DNA of 64,000 nucleotides. It comes from Artocarpus heterophyllus. Lineage: Eukaryota; Streptophyta; Magnoliopsida; Rosales; Moraceae. The stretch spans positions 23,467,276-23,531,275 of the forward strand of contig CM046351.1 of the NCBI GenBank assembly GCA_025403435.1, given 5' to 3'. The position numbers and the translations under genes were made by a program. This document shows positions 12,301 through 22,419 of the stretch, piece after piece; within the stretch, counting starts at the first letter, position 1; the number at the start of each line of letters is the position of its first letter. A model generated the notes under the pieces. The model was given only the letters and a program-made list of their open reading frames with translations. It made no database searches and was not told where the DNA came from.

Positions 12301-13107
12301 AGGAACTCCTTTTAGAATTTTCTTAGTTTTTCTATCTCTTTTCCATCTTGAAGAGTGACATTTTGGGCATGTGTTCCTATGCTTCTTCTCCTTCGTAAAT
12401 AAGCAACAATCATTCACGCAAGCATCTATCTTCTCATACCCTAAGTCAAAATCTTTTAGAAACTTCCTTACCAAGTACAAAGAGTTGGGAAGTTTGTTAT
12501 CTTCCAGCAACATATCCTTGACAAGTTCAAGAAGTTCATTGAACGCCTTATCGGACATATTGTTTGTAACTTTATGTTTGTATAAAGAAATAACAGAAGT
12601 CAACACTGTATACTTTGTACACGTTGCATATAAAGGAGCTTCAATCTCTTCAAATTTCTTTACATAGATCTCATCAACCTTGTTGGCTGGCATTGGGCCC
12701 CCACTATCAAAAATGCTCATATCATCATATATCTTATGTGCATTTTGATGTTCACACTCTCCAATATGTTCAGAGGTACTTGGTTGTTCACCATGAAGGA
12801 CCCAAACCTTATACAATGGGTCAAATCCATTTATAACCAAGTGTTCATATAGAATTTCATCATTTTGAGGACTTAGATTTTTACATATTTTGCAAGGGCA
12901 TATGATCATGTCAGGATTTCTTGCATACTTCTTTGCATTTTCTATAAACCTTTTTACTTCTTCTTGATACTCTTCACTAAATCTACACATAACAAGAGAA
13001 TTTATTGCATATTAATTCAAATTCAATCACTTAGATATTTTGTAATGACTCAATGATAGTGGTTAGAGAAAAAACCTTGGAAAATTTGTCCAACTTTTGT
13101 CCATCAT
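9377..13107 (-). pseudogene. CACTA TNP2/TNPD-like transposase, disrupted
   Basis: Main transposase of the CACTA element. Exons on the minus strand: 13107-13076 (starts MMDKSW), 12982-11420, 11287-10659, 10545-10261, 10175-10070 and 9985-9377, with GT/AG introns. The order is the classic one: N-terminal transposase-associated domain with CPCKICKN; a CPKC zinc-ribbon-like motif; the Tnp2 catalytic region with GLAADGFNPF, NDFPAYGNLAG and RHNLDVMHIEKNV; the DUF4218-type region with MYFPPSFFDIMVHL and RWMYPFER; and the DUF4216-type region with VFQCDWAN and VFY. Two breaks are visible: a one-base deletion frameshift near 12135 (after the SFVWNFID stretch) and an in-frame TAG at about 11948-11950 before the NDIDVYLEPLVDEL segment. 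As read, no full-length transposase can be made. The family assignment is firm. Confidence 0.9.
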
Positions 13108-14637
13108 GATAATCTCTCTGTCATATCTTTTTACCTAATTCATAGAAATAACAATAAGAATAATTAGACTATATTAACAAAATTGTATATTAACAGTACA
13201 AAAATAAAGAAACAAATGGCATGCTCATTGTCCTGCGACAAGGTGATTCATATCAACTAGAATGCTAGGTGATTCATATCAGCATATGACATTGCATTGC
13301 AGCACCAAACCAACCAAGATATATCATCACATAGCTAGGCTTGAGAAGTAAACCAAAGTAAGCACCAAACTAAAACTTAGGAAAGGAAAATCCCCCCATC
13401 ACATTAAACCAACAAGCCATTAAACCAATAAGTTAGTGCATCAGCTGTCTCTATGGCAATGCTTAACCGAATTGGCCAACTGTGTACACTGGAGTTCTAG
13501 TGTTCTAAGTGACTAAGAATCTCAAATTCATTCTTGAACTGCTATGCAAGTTGGACCTAAGCGAATGCAAGTTGATCAAGAATCTTCCTTGTAACAAGGA
13601 AAAGAGGGAAAACATATAAATGAGAATCTTCAAAGTAAAAACATATAAACGAGTTTAATTTCTCATAATTTTTTAAAACTGTAAGATAGAATGTCATCTA
13701 TCAAAGTAAGAGAGACAATTACAATTACAGATTTCTACCCTGTCCGAGGCAGCTAAAACTGTATAATTTCCCCTTTGTTTTTCTTGTCTTTCAACTTCAA
13801 CATCGCAAAAAAAGGTGAACAAGAAAAATAGAAAATAAACAAGTCAAGCAGATTAAAAATTAAAAATCATGAACAGGAAGATAACCAATTACTTTGGAAC
13901 CTAGACCGTCCAAAAAAGGTGAATGGAAACACAGACACGAAGCAGAGAGAAGGGAAAAATTTATATATGATGACATCAAAAGCTGTATTTATAGGATGTT
14001 TAAAATATTAGTTTTGCATTTGATATCAACCTGAATAGCGAGAGTCTAGAACAGACCATTGCAATGAACAGTTCTCTGGTTAGCAAAACCACTTTGGTCT
14101 TTTGATAAGGGGCGCAATTGCATGGAAGAGATGGGAGTCCATGCTAACTTCCCTCCTCGAAAGGGAAGCAAGTTGCACATATTAGGGGGAAAATGGTCAA
14201 CTCGAAATTGGGTCCTGGACAGTCTATTTTGTTGGTACCATTGTGACACAAAAACATTTTGGACAATCTTCCCTGACATTGCTGCATAAGAGAGCTTTAT
14301 CAATAATTTTATTATGTCCTTATCATCATACACTCTAACTAGAAACGTTTAAAATTTTCAACTTTTCACACTGTTACTCCATAAATTGCTGAACTCCACA
14401 TAGTTTTCATTTGATACTTATTAGCAAACTCTATCACAGAAGTCATTTACATTTTTTTTTTAAGGAGAAAAATCAATCTCAGTCACACTCAGTTTTCAGT
14501 ATTTATAAGACTAGTCCATTTTGGATCTCATTTCTTTCATCAAACAAAATAGAAAATAGAAAATCGCAAGGAATTTTGTTTCAATTAAAATTGAAGAAAA
14601 TAGAAAATCAAAAATAATGATCACAAAAAAATTGAAA
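13108..14637. other. CACTA 5' region without a recognised gene
   Basis: This stretch lies between the transposase start and the captured LRR fragment and presumably includes the transposase promoter. It is AT-rich with no clear TATA placement. A minus-strand reading frame at 14046-14333 has a somewhat richer composition but no domain I can name. It may be another captured fragment or chance. Confidence 0.4.
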
Positions 14638-14967
14638 CCCGATTGAGATTGGAGAAATTATTGGAGAACACAAAGAAACCTGTCATGTTTGTGAGGCTAG
14701 ATAAAGCATCTGGCAACGCTCATACAATTCATTAGTATTCACGTCAAAGATAAGCAAGGATTTCATCTTACCAATCTTGGGTGAGATTGTGCCGTTGAGT
14801 TTGTTGTGGAATAGTTGCAGAGACAAGAGGCTTTTAAGATTCCACAGAGTTGAAGGAATTTGACCCGACAGATGGTTTTCAAAGAGGTCTAACACGAGGA
14901 GGTTCTTCAAATTTCCAATCTCCAAGGGAATCAGACCAGAGAGACTAGAGTAGCAAGAATCAAGCAA
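14638..14967 (-). pseudogene. Captured fragment of an LRR receptor-like kinase gene
   Basis: The minus strand encodes plant-type leucine-rich repeats of about 24 residues, seen as GLIPLEIGNLKNLLVLDL, GQIPSTLWNLKSLLSLQL and GTISPKIGKMKSLLIFDV, closest in style to MIK/MDIS1-interacting receptor-like kinases (LRR-XII/XI type ectodomains). No start codon context, signal peptide, membrane segment or kinase domain is present. Near 14715 the frame slips by one base: beyond NTNELYE the LRR reading continues in another frame (LPDALSSLTN and FSNNFS are legible) to about 14638. It sits inside the CACTA element between the transposase gene and the right terminus, so it is best read as host sequence picked up by the transposon. 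Confidence 0.8.
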
Positions 14968-15112
14968 GTTGGAATTTTTTTTTTTTTAATTTGCAGAGTC
15001 TGGTTTTTCTTTTAAGGGAATAGTTGTTTGGTTTTTCGTTGAGGAAGAAGGGAGTAAAAGGGAACAGATTGGTCCCTAAAAAAAGTCTCTAAATATTACT
15101 TTTTACACGTAC

Positions 15113-15235
15113 CAACAAGAATTTAACCAAGACAACTGGTTGAGTTGGTCAATTTTAACCATCTAGTGGTGGGTTCAAACCTTGTTCATGAATTTTTTCA
15201 TAAAATACAATAATTTTATTCTTTTTTCTGTTATA
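15113..15235 (+). mobile_element. Possible tRNA-derived SINE remnant
   Basis: A TGGTTGAGTTGG stretch (A-box-like) followed about 30 bp later by GTGGGTTCAAACC (B-box-like) and an AT-rich tail is the arrangement of plant SINEs. No target duplication was identified. It lies inside the CACTA element, just before the right subterminal repeats. Confidence 0.45.
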
Positions 15236-15319
15236 AAAATAAGTTAATTACGACATAAAAGTAGAAATGTAACAAACTATAAAGACGACGTATATTTGGC
15301 GTTAATCGTTAAATAATTT

Positions 15320-15888
15320 CAAGACATACAGTACAATGTCGTATAAAAACAACAAAGACGACATACGTTTGGTGTCGTCGTTAAATAATTTCACGACATA
15401 CAATGCAATGTCGTAAAAAAATTATTTTAACGACACCAAACTATTGTCGTTAAAAGGCTTTCACGACATACAATACAATGTCGTATAAAAACAACAAAGA
15501 CGACATATGTTTGGTGTCGTCGTTAAATAATTTCACGACATACAATGCAATGTCATAAAAACATTATTTTAACGACACTAAACTATTGTCGTTAAAAGGC
15601 TTTCACGATATACAATACAATGTCGTATAAAAACAACAAAGACGACATACGTTTGGTGTCGTCGTTAAATAATTTCACGACATACAATGCAATGTCGTAA
15701 AAACATTATTTTAACGACACCAAACTATTGTCGTTAAAAGGCTTTCACGACATACAATACAATGTCGTATAAAAACAACAAAGACGACATACGTTTGGTG
15801 TCGTCGTTAAATAATTTCACGACATATGATGCAATGTCGTTAAAAAATTATTTTCACGACACCAAACTATTGTTGTTAAAAGGGGATC
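15320..15888. repeat. Subterminal tandem repeat, 142-bp period, four copies
   Basis: The anchor ACGACATACA(A/G)TACAATGTCG starts about 15321, 15463, 15605 and 15747, an exact 142-bp spacing. Each unit contains several inverted pairs of ACGACA and TGTCGT plus the block GACGACATACGTTTGGTGTC. The arrays, followed by further ACGACA motifs up to 16020, are the right subterminal region of the CACTA element where transposase-accessory proteins usually bind. Confidence 0.9.
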
Positions 15889-16019
15889 ATTAGTACGACA
15901 TCTTTATGAATGTCGTTAATTATTGTTTCAAATGTTATTAACGACATTGTTGTTGAAAATGTCGTTGTATGTACTATTTAACGACATTTAAAAACTACAT
16001 GTCGTAAATAATATGTCGT

Positions 16020-16042
16020 TAAATATAGTTTTTCTTGTAGTG
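16020..16042 (-). repeat. CACTA right terminal inverted repeat
   Basis: The plus strand reads AACTATA-type sequence in reverse complement, ending TTTTTCTTGTAGTG at 16042, so the element begins CACTACAAGAAAAA on the minus strand. The adjacent host bases are AAC, the likely 3-bp target duplication. Its partner at the left end was not found. Confidence 0.85.
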
Positions 16043-17221
16043 AACCCTTTTTGTTGTGGTGGCATGGCCATAACAAAATTTTAGTTACGTGAGATCAAAG
16101 ACTTCTTCAACACTTGGGATTCAAATTTCAAGCTGGATTAGGTTAGATCGACCCTAGTTCAAGTAATGTACCTAGGACTTTGCTCATTTAAAAAAGTCAA
16201 GTTGTGATTTCCATTTTTTTTAGAGCTTTAGTATGAGAGAAAATAAGAGTGATCACTTACTGATCATTAGACTTCAGAATATTGCTTTTCAAACTCGGTG
16301 GTACCATGTGCACTGATCATCGGGGTTGGGATTCAGAGTTGCAGTCGGGATTTGAGGACTGAATTTAGGACAAGGTTGGGGTCGGAATTCAGGACTAAGG
16401 TCTAGGATTGGGTCAAAGTCAAAATTTGAGACCTTGGTCATGGTCGAGATTCGGGGTTGGTGTCGAGATTCGGGATCGAGATCAAGATTTGAGACCAAGG
16501 GAGGAGGGGCAAAAGGAGAATTGCTAGTCAGAGTATATTAGTTAGACGAAAGGGAAGCATTGAAGACTTGAGTAAGATGAGGAGTCTAAATGCCAGTTGC
16601 AAAAGGACATATTGTGGGTTTCTATATTGGTGTAGTTTTTAGACACTCTTGTAATCTCAATCATTGTAACCATAATTCAATATTAATTGATCTTTTTTAT
16701 ATCTTGTTTTATCAGCCCGTGGTTTATTCTTAAAGAGTTTTTGGTCACGTTAAATAATCATATTGGTATGTCATATTCACCTTTCATGCAAATGTACTTT
16801 TAACAACAATTATTTTTGGTTATTGTGCTAGCAGCCTATCACTAAATTGTTCTGTGTGCACAAAACGACAAGATCTAGAAAAGGCAAAGTGTGGTCAGAG
16901 GACATCAACCGGAGAAACGACATGAAGATTAAAACAACAATACAACAAATGGTACCTATAAAAAACGACAAAAGGTTGAAAAAAGGTGGGATCACCATTG
17001 AAACAACAAATATTGGAAAAGGAAATAAAAGCCAAAACTCACACCAAATAAAAACGAGAGATCGGAAATCAATATAAACTTAAAACGAGAAAAACCAAAA
17101 ATATGACAATCTGGAAATGACATGCTGACATCAACTGGGAATGACAATAATGTAAAAACCTGACAAACGTAAACCGAAAACAATAAACAATTGGGAAACA
17201 ATAATAGCCCATAATATATAA

Positions 17222-17253
<32 letters not shown>

Positions 17254-17973
17254 GTTTATATTTTACATTAGCTGAAAAACGTTCACCGATCAAAACGGTG
17301 TCTTGAAGCCCAAAAGAATCCAAAACTCAAATAAATTGCACAACAAAAAAAAAAAATCAAAATACTACATAAGCGGAAAAAACAACAAAATCTAGAGACA
17401 AAACCGACACAAAACAACAAGAATCTCCCTGAACAACATGAAATTACTAGCAGCTCGAACTAGAAAATGACTATCACGAGATCGACAAAAATTTGAAGAA
17501 CGACAACACAAAAAATGACGAAACTAAACAAATGCTATGGAAAGAGCAAGGAAAATAACCTTAAAAACATGGTATATCCCCTTTATAATGACAATAACCA
17601 AAAAAAAATACCGCCAGAATTTCTTTTGTTAGTTGGCACTATTAAAAAATAAAAGATTTTTTTATTAGACGGAATATAATATTACAAATTTTAAGTATTA
17701 ATCAGGTATTGGAACACGAACAGAATCTATCTCATAATGTGAATGAAGTTCATCAGTAAAAAAAAATTATATAGAAATTGAAATTTTAAAAAGGAATGAG
17801 AGCACGTGCCGTACTCAATTATCAGCTACTGCGCCGGTGTTCACTTTTGGCTACAACAGTGTGCTCAAAGACCCAGGAGAACTTCAGGCACGAGCGTTAA
17901 AGGCAGATAGATGCACGTGCGTAAACTAACACATATACATATGCACACACATACATAAATATATATATATATA
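16043..17973. other. Spacer between the CACTA and copia elements
   Basis: Contains a G-rich imperfect repeat at 16318-16500 (variants of GGTTGGGATTC and GGTCGAGATTCGGG) and an A/C-rich tract at about 16855-17560 with many AAACGACA-like words, perhaps a decayed CACTA-type subterminal region. There are also (TA)n runs near 17228 and 17960. The plus-strand frame at 16847-17077 is low complexity and not credited as a gene. Confidence 0.5.
16318..16500. repeat. G-rich imperfect short repeats
   Basis: About eight imperfect copies of a 12-18 bp GGTTGGGATTC / GTCGAGATTCGGG word in a row, standing out in base composition from the AT-rich flanks. No function is suggested. Confidence 0.6.
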
Positions 17974-18248
17974 TATATTATATAAAACTAAAAATATAAA
18001 AGCAAAGTAAGAGATTTTAAAGAGAGAAAATAGAGAGAGAAAGTTTATTGAACTCTTAATTTCAGATAATACAAATGGCAATAGAATTAGGTATTTATAG
18101 GAAAATTTTAGCCGTAATAGCTACAATAACCATAGCCACCATTGCTACAGTACCGTATGCTGATGCCGAGCTCACTTCAGTATGAATATACGGAGCTGAT
18201 TTTGGACACTGATTCTTGGTGGACAGACACAATTGATTATTCATAACA
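17974..18248 (-). repeat. Copia 3' LTR
   Basis: Its outer element-start end reads TGTTATGAATAATCAATTG on the minus strand, and it matches 26236-26531 along its length, including the string GAACTCTTAATTTCAGATAA. The far end has TA where TG is expected on the plus strand, merging into the (TA)n flank. Confidence 0.85.
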
Positions 18249-18258
18249 CTCCCCCTTG
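18249..18258 (-). promoter_or_regulatory. Polypurine tract of the copia element
   Basis: The minus strand reads AAGGGGGAG immediately before the 3' LTR start TGTTATG. A polypurine tract here is the plus-strand DNA primer site and fixes the element's orientation. Confidence 0.8.
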
Positions 18259-18589
18259 AATGTCCACCATTTTATGACGCCTCATTAAAAACCTTTGCTA
18301 GGAAAAACCTATTGGGATAAAAACAATAACGAAGGGAAAAAGAATACATCATTTTATAAAGACGCTCCATGCTATCTTATTAAAAACCTTACTAGGAAAA
18401 CCTTGTGAGACAAAACCATAACAAGGGAAAAGAGTACAGCTGGTGTAGACTCCCCCTCAAGTTGACACTAGTTATTCCTTACAAATTTCTTAGATGACGC
18501 ATCCTGATATTATGTACATGTCGTCTAAAAGTTGATGTAGGAAGTGCCTTTGTGAAAAGATCTGCAACATTGTCGCTTGAGTGAGTGTA

Positions 18590-20090
18590 TTAAATATCAA
18601 TATCTTTATTCTTCTCAAGCTCTTGGGTGAATGAAAAGAATTTTGGAGGTATCTGTTTCATTCTGTCACTCTTGATGTATCCTTCTTTTATCTGAGTGAC
18701 ACATACGTTGTTGTCTTCAAACAATACTGTTGGATTCTTATCGATTGGTAATCCATAAGCGGCTTGGAAATGTTGAGTCATGGACCTCAACCACACACAT
18801 TCTCGATTCGCTTCATGGAGTGCAATGACTCAGCATGATTTGATGAAGTAGCAACTAGCGTTTGCTTTTGTGAATGCCAAAAAATTGCAATACCTCCACA
18901 TGTGAATAGATATCCAGTCTAAGATTTAGCTCTATGTGGATCTGACAAATAACATACTTCTGCATAACCAATTAGTCCTTATTTTGATCCTTTGGGATAA
19001 AATAATCCCAAGTCAATTATTCCCCGAAGATAACGAAATATGTGCTTAATTCCATTCCAATGTCTATGTGTAGGAGCTGAACTAAATCTTGCTAATAAGT
19101 TATCAATAAAAGCAATATCTGGTCTTGTACAATTAGCAAGATACATAAGAGCTCCAATTGCACTTAAGTATGGTACTTCATGACCAATAACCTCTTCATT
19201 ATCTTCACAAGGATGGAACGGATCTGCTTCCACATTGAGTGATCTGTTCACCATTATGGTACTTAAAGGATTTGCTTTGTCTATATTAAAGCATTTTAAG
19301 ACCTTTTCGGTATAATTTGATTGATGCAAAAGTATTCCATTTTGTAAATGCTCAATCTGTAAACCAAGACAACACTTGGTTTTTTTAAGGTCTTTCATTC
19401 AAAATTCCTCCTTTAAGTATGTTATTGTCTCAAGAATTTCTTTATGAGTTCCAATGATGTTTAAATCATCAACATAAACAGCAATAATCATATATCCAGA
19501 TGTTGTTTTCTTAATAAAAACACATGGGCAAATACGATTATTTTCATATCCTTTTTTTAATAAGTATTCACTCAAACGATTATACCACATGCGTCTAGAT
19601 TGCTTCAACCCATACAATAATTTTTGTAACTTGATCGAGTACATTTCTTTGGGTTTTGAACTTGATGCTTCATGCATTTTAAATCCCTCAAGGATTTTCG
19701 TATAAATATCATTATCAAGTGATCCGTACAAATATGCTGTAACAACATCCATAAGGCGCATTTCTAAATTTTTAGAAACTGCTAGGTTGATTAAATATCT
19801 AAACGTAATTACATCAATTACTGAAGAATATGTTTCTTCATAATCAATTCCAAGTCTTTGGGAAAAACCTTGTGCAACAAGTAGAGCTTTGTGCCTTACA
19901 ATCTCGTTTTTCTCATTTCGTTTCGGCTTAAAGACCCATTTATATCCTGCAGGCCTTACAGCTTTAACTGTGAGAACAATAGGTCCAAAAACTTTACACT
20001 TATTAAGCGAATTTAATTCAACCTACATAGCGTCTTTCCATTTAGACCAATCGTGACTATTTTTACATTCAGTAATAGATCCTGGTTTAG
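18590..20090 (-). pseudogene. Copia reverse transcriptase and RNase H, broken
   Basis: Minus strand. The 19761-19399 segment carries MDVVTAYLYG, the GLKQSRRMWYNRL motif and the catalytic YVDD. The 19398-18979 segment carries the post-RT connection with ALMYLANCTRPDIAF and HIFRYLRGI. Below it an in-frame TAA after LGLFYPKGSK is followed by legible RNase H sequence (GLIGYA, then the FEDNNVCV and KQIPPKFF segment at 18796-18590). Several further stops and frame shifts lie between about 19762 and 20090, where the upstream RT region is only patchily readable. The domain is RVT_2 of the Ty1/copia type. Confidence 0.85.
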
Positions 20091-21236
20091 GATCCTCATT
20101 TTCAATGACTGATAAGACTGTAAAAGTGTATATTTTCTAAGCATAAAATTATTTATTTATGCTTTTATTTCTCATTAAATCCTCTAATTAATAGCATTTT
20201 TGTGTTAATAGGTATTTTTGTGCCTTAGTATATAAATGTGCTTAAAAATGTATTTTTAGTGTGTTTTTATGTTTAATAATATTTTTAGTAATTTTTAGAG
20301 TCGTTTCGATATGTTAAATGTGTGATTAGTTTGTAAATAGTCAAAACCGTAAAAATAAAGTTGTGTGATTTTATTTTTAGTCATAAAATATTTGTAAATA
20401 AGTTTTGAGTCTTCAAATACATTCTATTATGTCTCTAGTAATTTCTAAAAATAATTCGAATCTTAAATAGCATATATGTTCAGGTTTGTTAATTTTATAA
20501 ATTTTTATATATTTTCAGTAATTTTTGTGTATTTTATTGTAAAATAAATATTTTTAATTATTGTGAAAATTATGTTTGTAAAATAATTAATTTTGGTTTG
20601 TTTATTTTATTTTATATTTGAAATCTTGAAGAAAAAAGAAGAAAAATGGCACAAAGATGGGAAAAAAGGGACCTCAAATGCTTAAGAAATAAAAATAAAA
20701 TAAAATAAAAGCAAAATCAACAAGTCGCGCGTATCATCTATCGGATCACTTTAGATCAACGTATCTCAGCCGTCCGCGTGTTTTCTCATCTGCCCATCAC
20801 GTGCATTATGGCTGCACGCCTGCATCCTTTGTTTACCCGTCGGATTATATTAATAAGACTAGATTTCACCGTCAGAAATGAGTCAAAGTTGCGTGTGTTT
20901 ACTTGTTCCGTTGACTACATCTACACCGTTCAGCGAGTCAAAGTCCTCGATCTAAGGGATGCTGTGCGTCCATTCAGCGTGCTATGTCACACTGGATTAC
21001 CTTGATTTTTAGTCCCTCCCTAGCCTAATTCGAGAGAGAAAAAAATAAAAAAAAAATCAATAAAAATCAAGATTAGTTAAGGAATAATGGAGTGGTTAAT
21101 TATAAATTATTCCAAAAAAATTCTCCATCATTTAAATTGTATCCTACATCATTCTCCACTTAAAAATATCTTAATAAAATAATAAAAATAATAAATAAAT
21201 AAATCTAAAAATCCTGTAAATAGTATATTTTCTTCT

Positions 21237-21248
21237 ACTATAAATACC
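21237..21248 (+). promoter_or_regulatory. TATA box of the nested LTR
   Basis: ACTATAAATACC followed by a pyrimidine-rich stretch with a candidate start about 30 bp downstream and a CTTCTTCCTCC-rich leader. This is the usual U3/R promoter arrangement of a plant LTR. Confidence 0.55.
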
Positions 21249-21601
21249 CCCCTCCCTTCACGTAATTCACACTCATTCTCCTTTGGAGAAAATTCTCTTC
21301 TTCCTCCTTCTTAGGTTAGTCTTCTTCTAAATTTTAGTTTTATATCTTTGTAAAATAATTCTAGTTTTTATGTTGTAAAATAGTTGTGATCAGTAAAAAT
21401 ATGTGTTTCTACTTTCATCATGTCCTTCTAAATTTCTACTTTGCTGGGCAGAGATTGGGATATTCTAGCAAAATTAAGGTAAATATTTTTAGTTTTTCAA
21501 AGTTTTCTAAGTTGTTATAATGTCAAAATCATTTTTAGAAAACTTATAATTTTCATGTTAACTTAACTAAAATTCTTGCAAAATTAAGTTTTGATTTATC
21601 A

Positions 21602-21830
21602 TAGACATAGGATGGCACGAATAATACTTAAGAATACTTTGATTATTCGTAGACATGAAATGGCATGATAAATACTTAACGGTAAATTTTGTCGGTAATT
21701 TTAGTAAGTTAACTTGAAAACATACATATTTGTTAAAAATGAGTTTTTGATGCACTATAGACATGAATTGGCACAATAAATACTTGGTAACTCTTGATTT
21801 ATTATAGACAAAGGATGGCATATTGCATAC
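21602..21830 (+). repeat. Four short repeats inside the nested LTR
   Basis: The pattern TAGACA(T/A)-7 bases-TGGCA followed by an AT-rich ATACTTA word begins at 21602, 21650, 21758 and 21805 (spacings 48, 108 and 47). This is a small degenerate tandem repeat downstream of the LTR promoter. Confidence 0.7.
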
Positions 21831-22419
21831 TTAAACCATGTTAATAAATAAGTTTAGAAAAACTAAAACATATTTAAATTAATTGCCAGAATTGAACCTT
21901 TAATCCTCAGTGTTTGTTAAAATTGTTGTTACTTTTAAAATTAATTGCACCTATTGTTAAAGTTTCATCTCCTACGTTAAATTTTACTTATTAAAGTTCC
22001 ATTTACTATTCGAATCTACGCTACATTTCTTATTGTTAAAATTCCAAAAATTAAAAAAAAATCTAAAAATAAAAAATGTAAATATTGTAAATAAATAGTA
22101 AATAAAATTAACTTTTATTCTCATGTTATTCAGTTAAACATAATAGAACTGATATATTGGACCTTTGCAATATCTTTTCCCTATGGGATCGACCTCGAAC
22201 TCATCGAGATTTATTACTTGGACAACCTTATACTTGAGGTTATATCAGATATATACTTTTAGACCCGAACAATGACACATGCCACTGATTACGAAAATAT
22301 TTCATTAATATCCTCTATTTTATTTTAATTCCACAATCCTCCTGTATTTACATAATCAATAGAGATCTTATGATTTTCTAAACTTTTTGGGTTTTGGTCA
22401 ACATCAAGAATCTCTTGAT

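Larger units (their letters stand above)
2460..16042 (-). mobile_element. CACTA (En/Spm) DNA transposon, about 13.6 kb
   Basis: The element is recognised from three signs. It ends at 16042 with the reverse complement of CACTACAAGAAAAACTATA, the CACTA-superfamily terminus. It has dense subterminal ACGACA/TGTCGT repeats at both ends (about 2500-3020 and 15250-16020). It carries a TNPA-like and a TNP2/TNPD-like gene on the same strand between them. The promoter side is the right end. The left terminus is not found as a CACTAC string, so the left coordinate is an estimate and the 3-bp target duplication cannot be checked. It also holds a captured LRR-kinase fragment, a tandem duplication of the TNPA leader and a (TA)n tract. 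Transposase reading-frame breaks suggest it is no longer autonomous. Confidence 0.85.
20119..22263 (+). mobile_element. Probable solo LTR (Ty3/gypsy-like) inserted in the copia element
   Basis: The copia coding sequence is interrupted here by non-coding DNA that starts TGTAAAAGTGTATA and ends TATATACTTTTAGA, imperfect inverted termini. Near the right end the text GGGATCGACCTCGAACTC and TTATTACTTGGACAACC resembles the terminal segment common in plant Ty3/gypsy LTRs. An LTR-style promoter is present (ACTATAAATACC near 21237). No coding domain lies inside. A matching 5-bp target duplication could not be shown (left AAGAC, right ambiguous), so the exact edges are uncertain by a few bases. Confidence 0.65.

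Noticed and set aside
14046..14333. 95-codon minus-strand frame in the CACTA element
   Set aside because: No recognisable domain and no supporting splice or start context. Could be a captured fragment but cannot be supported.
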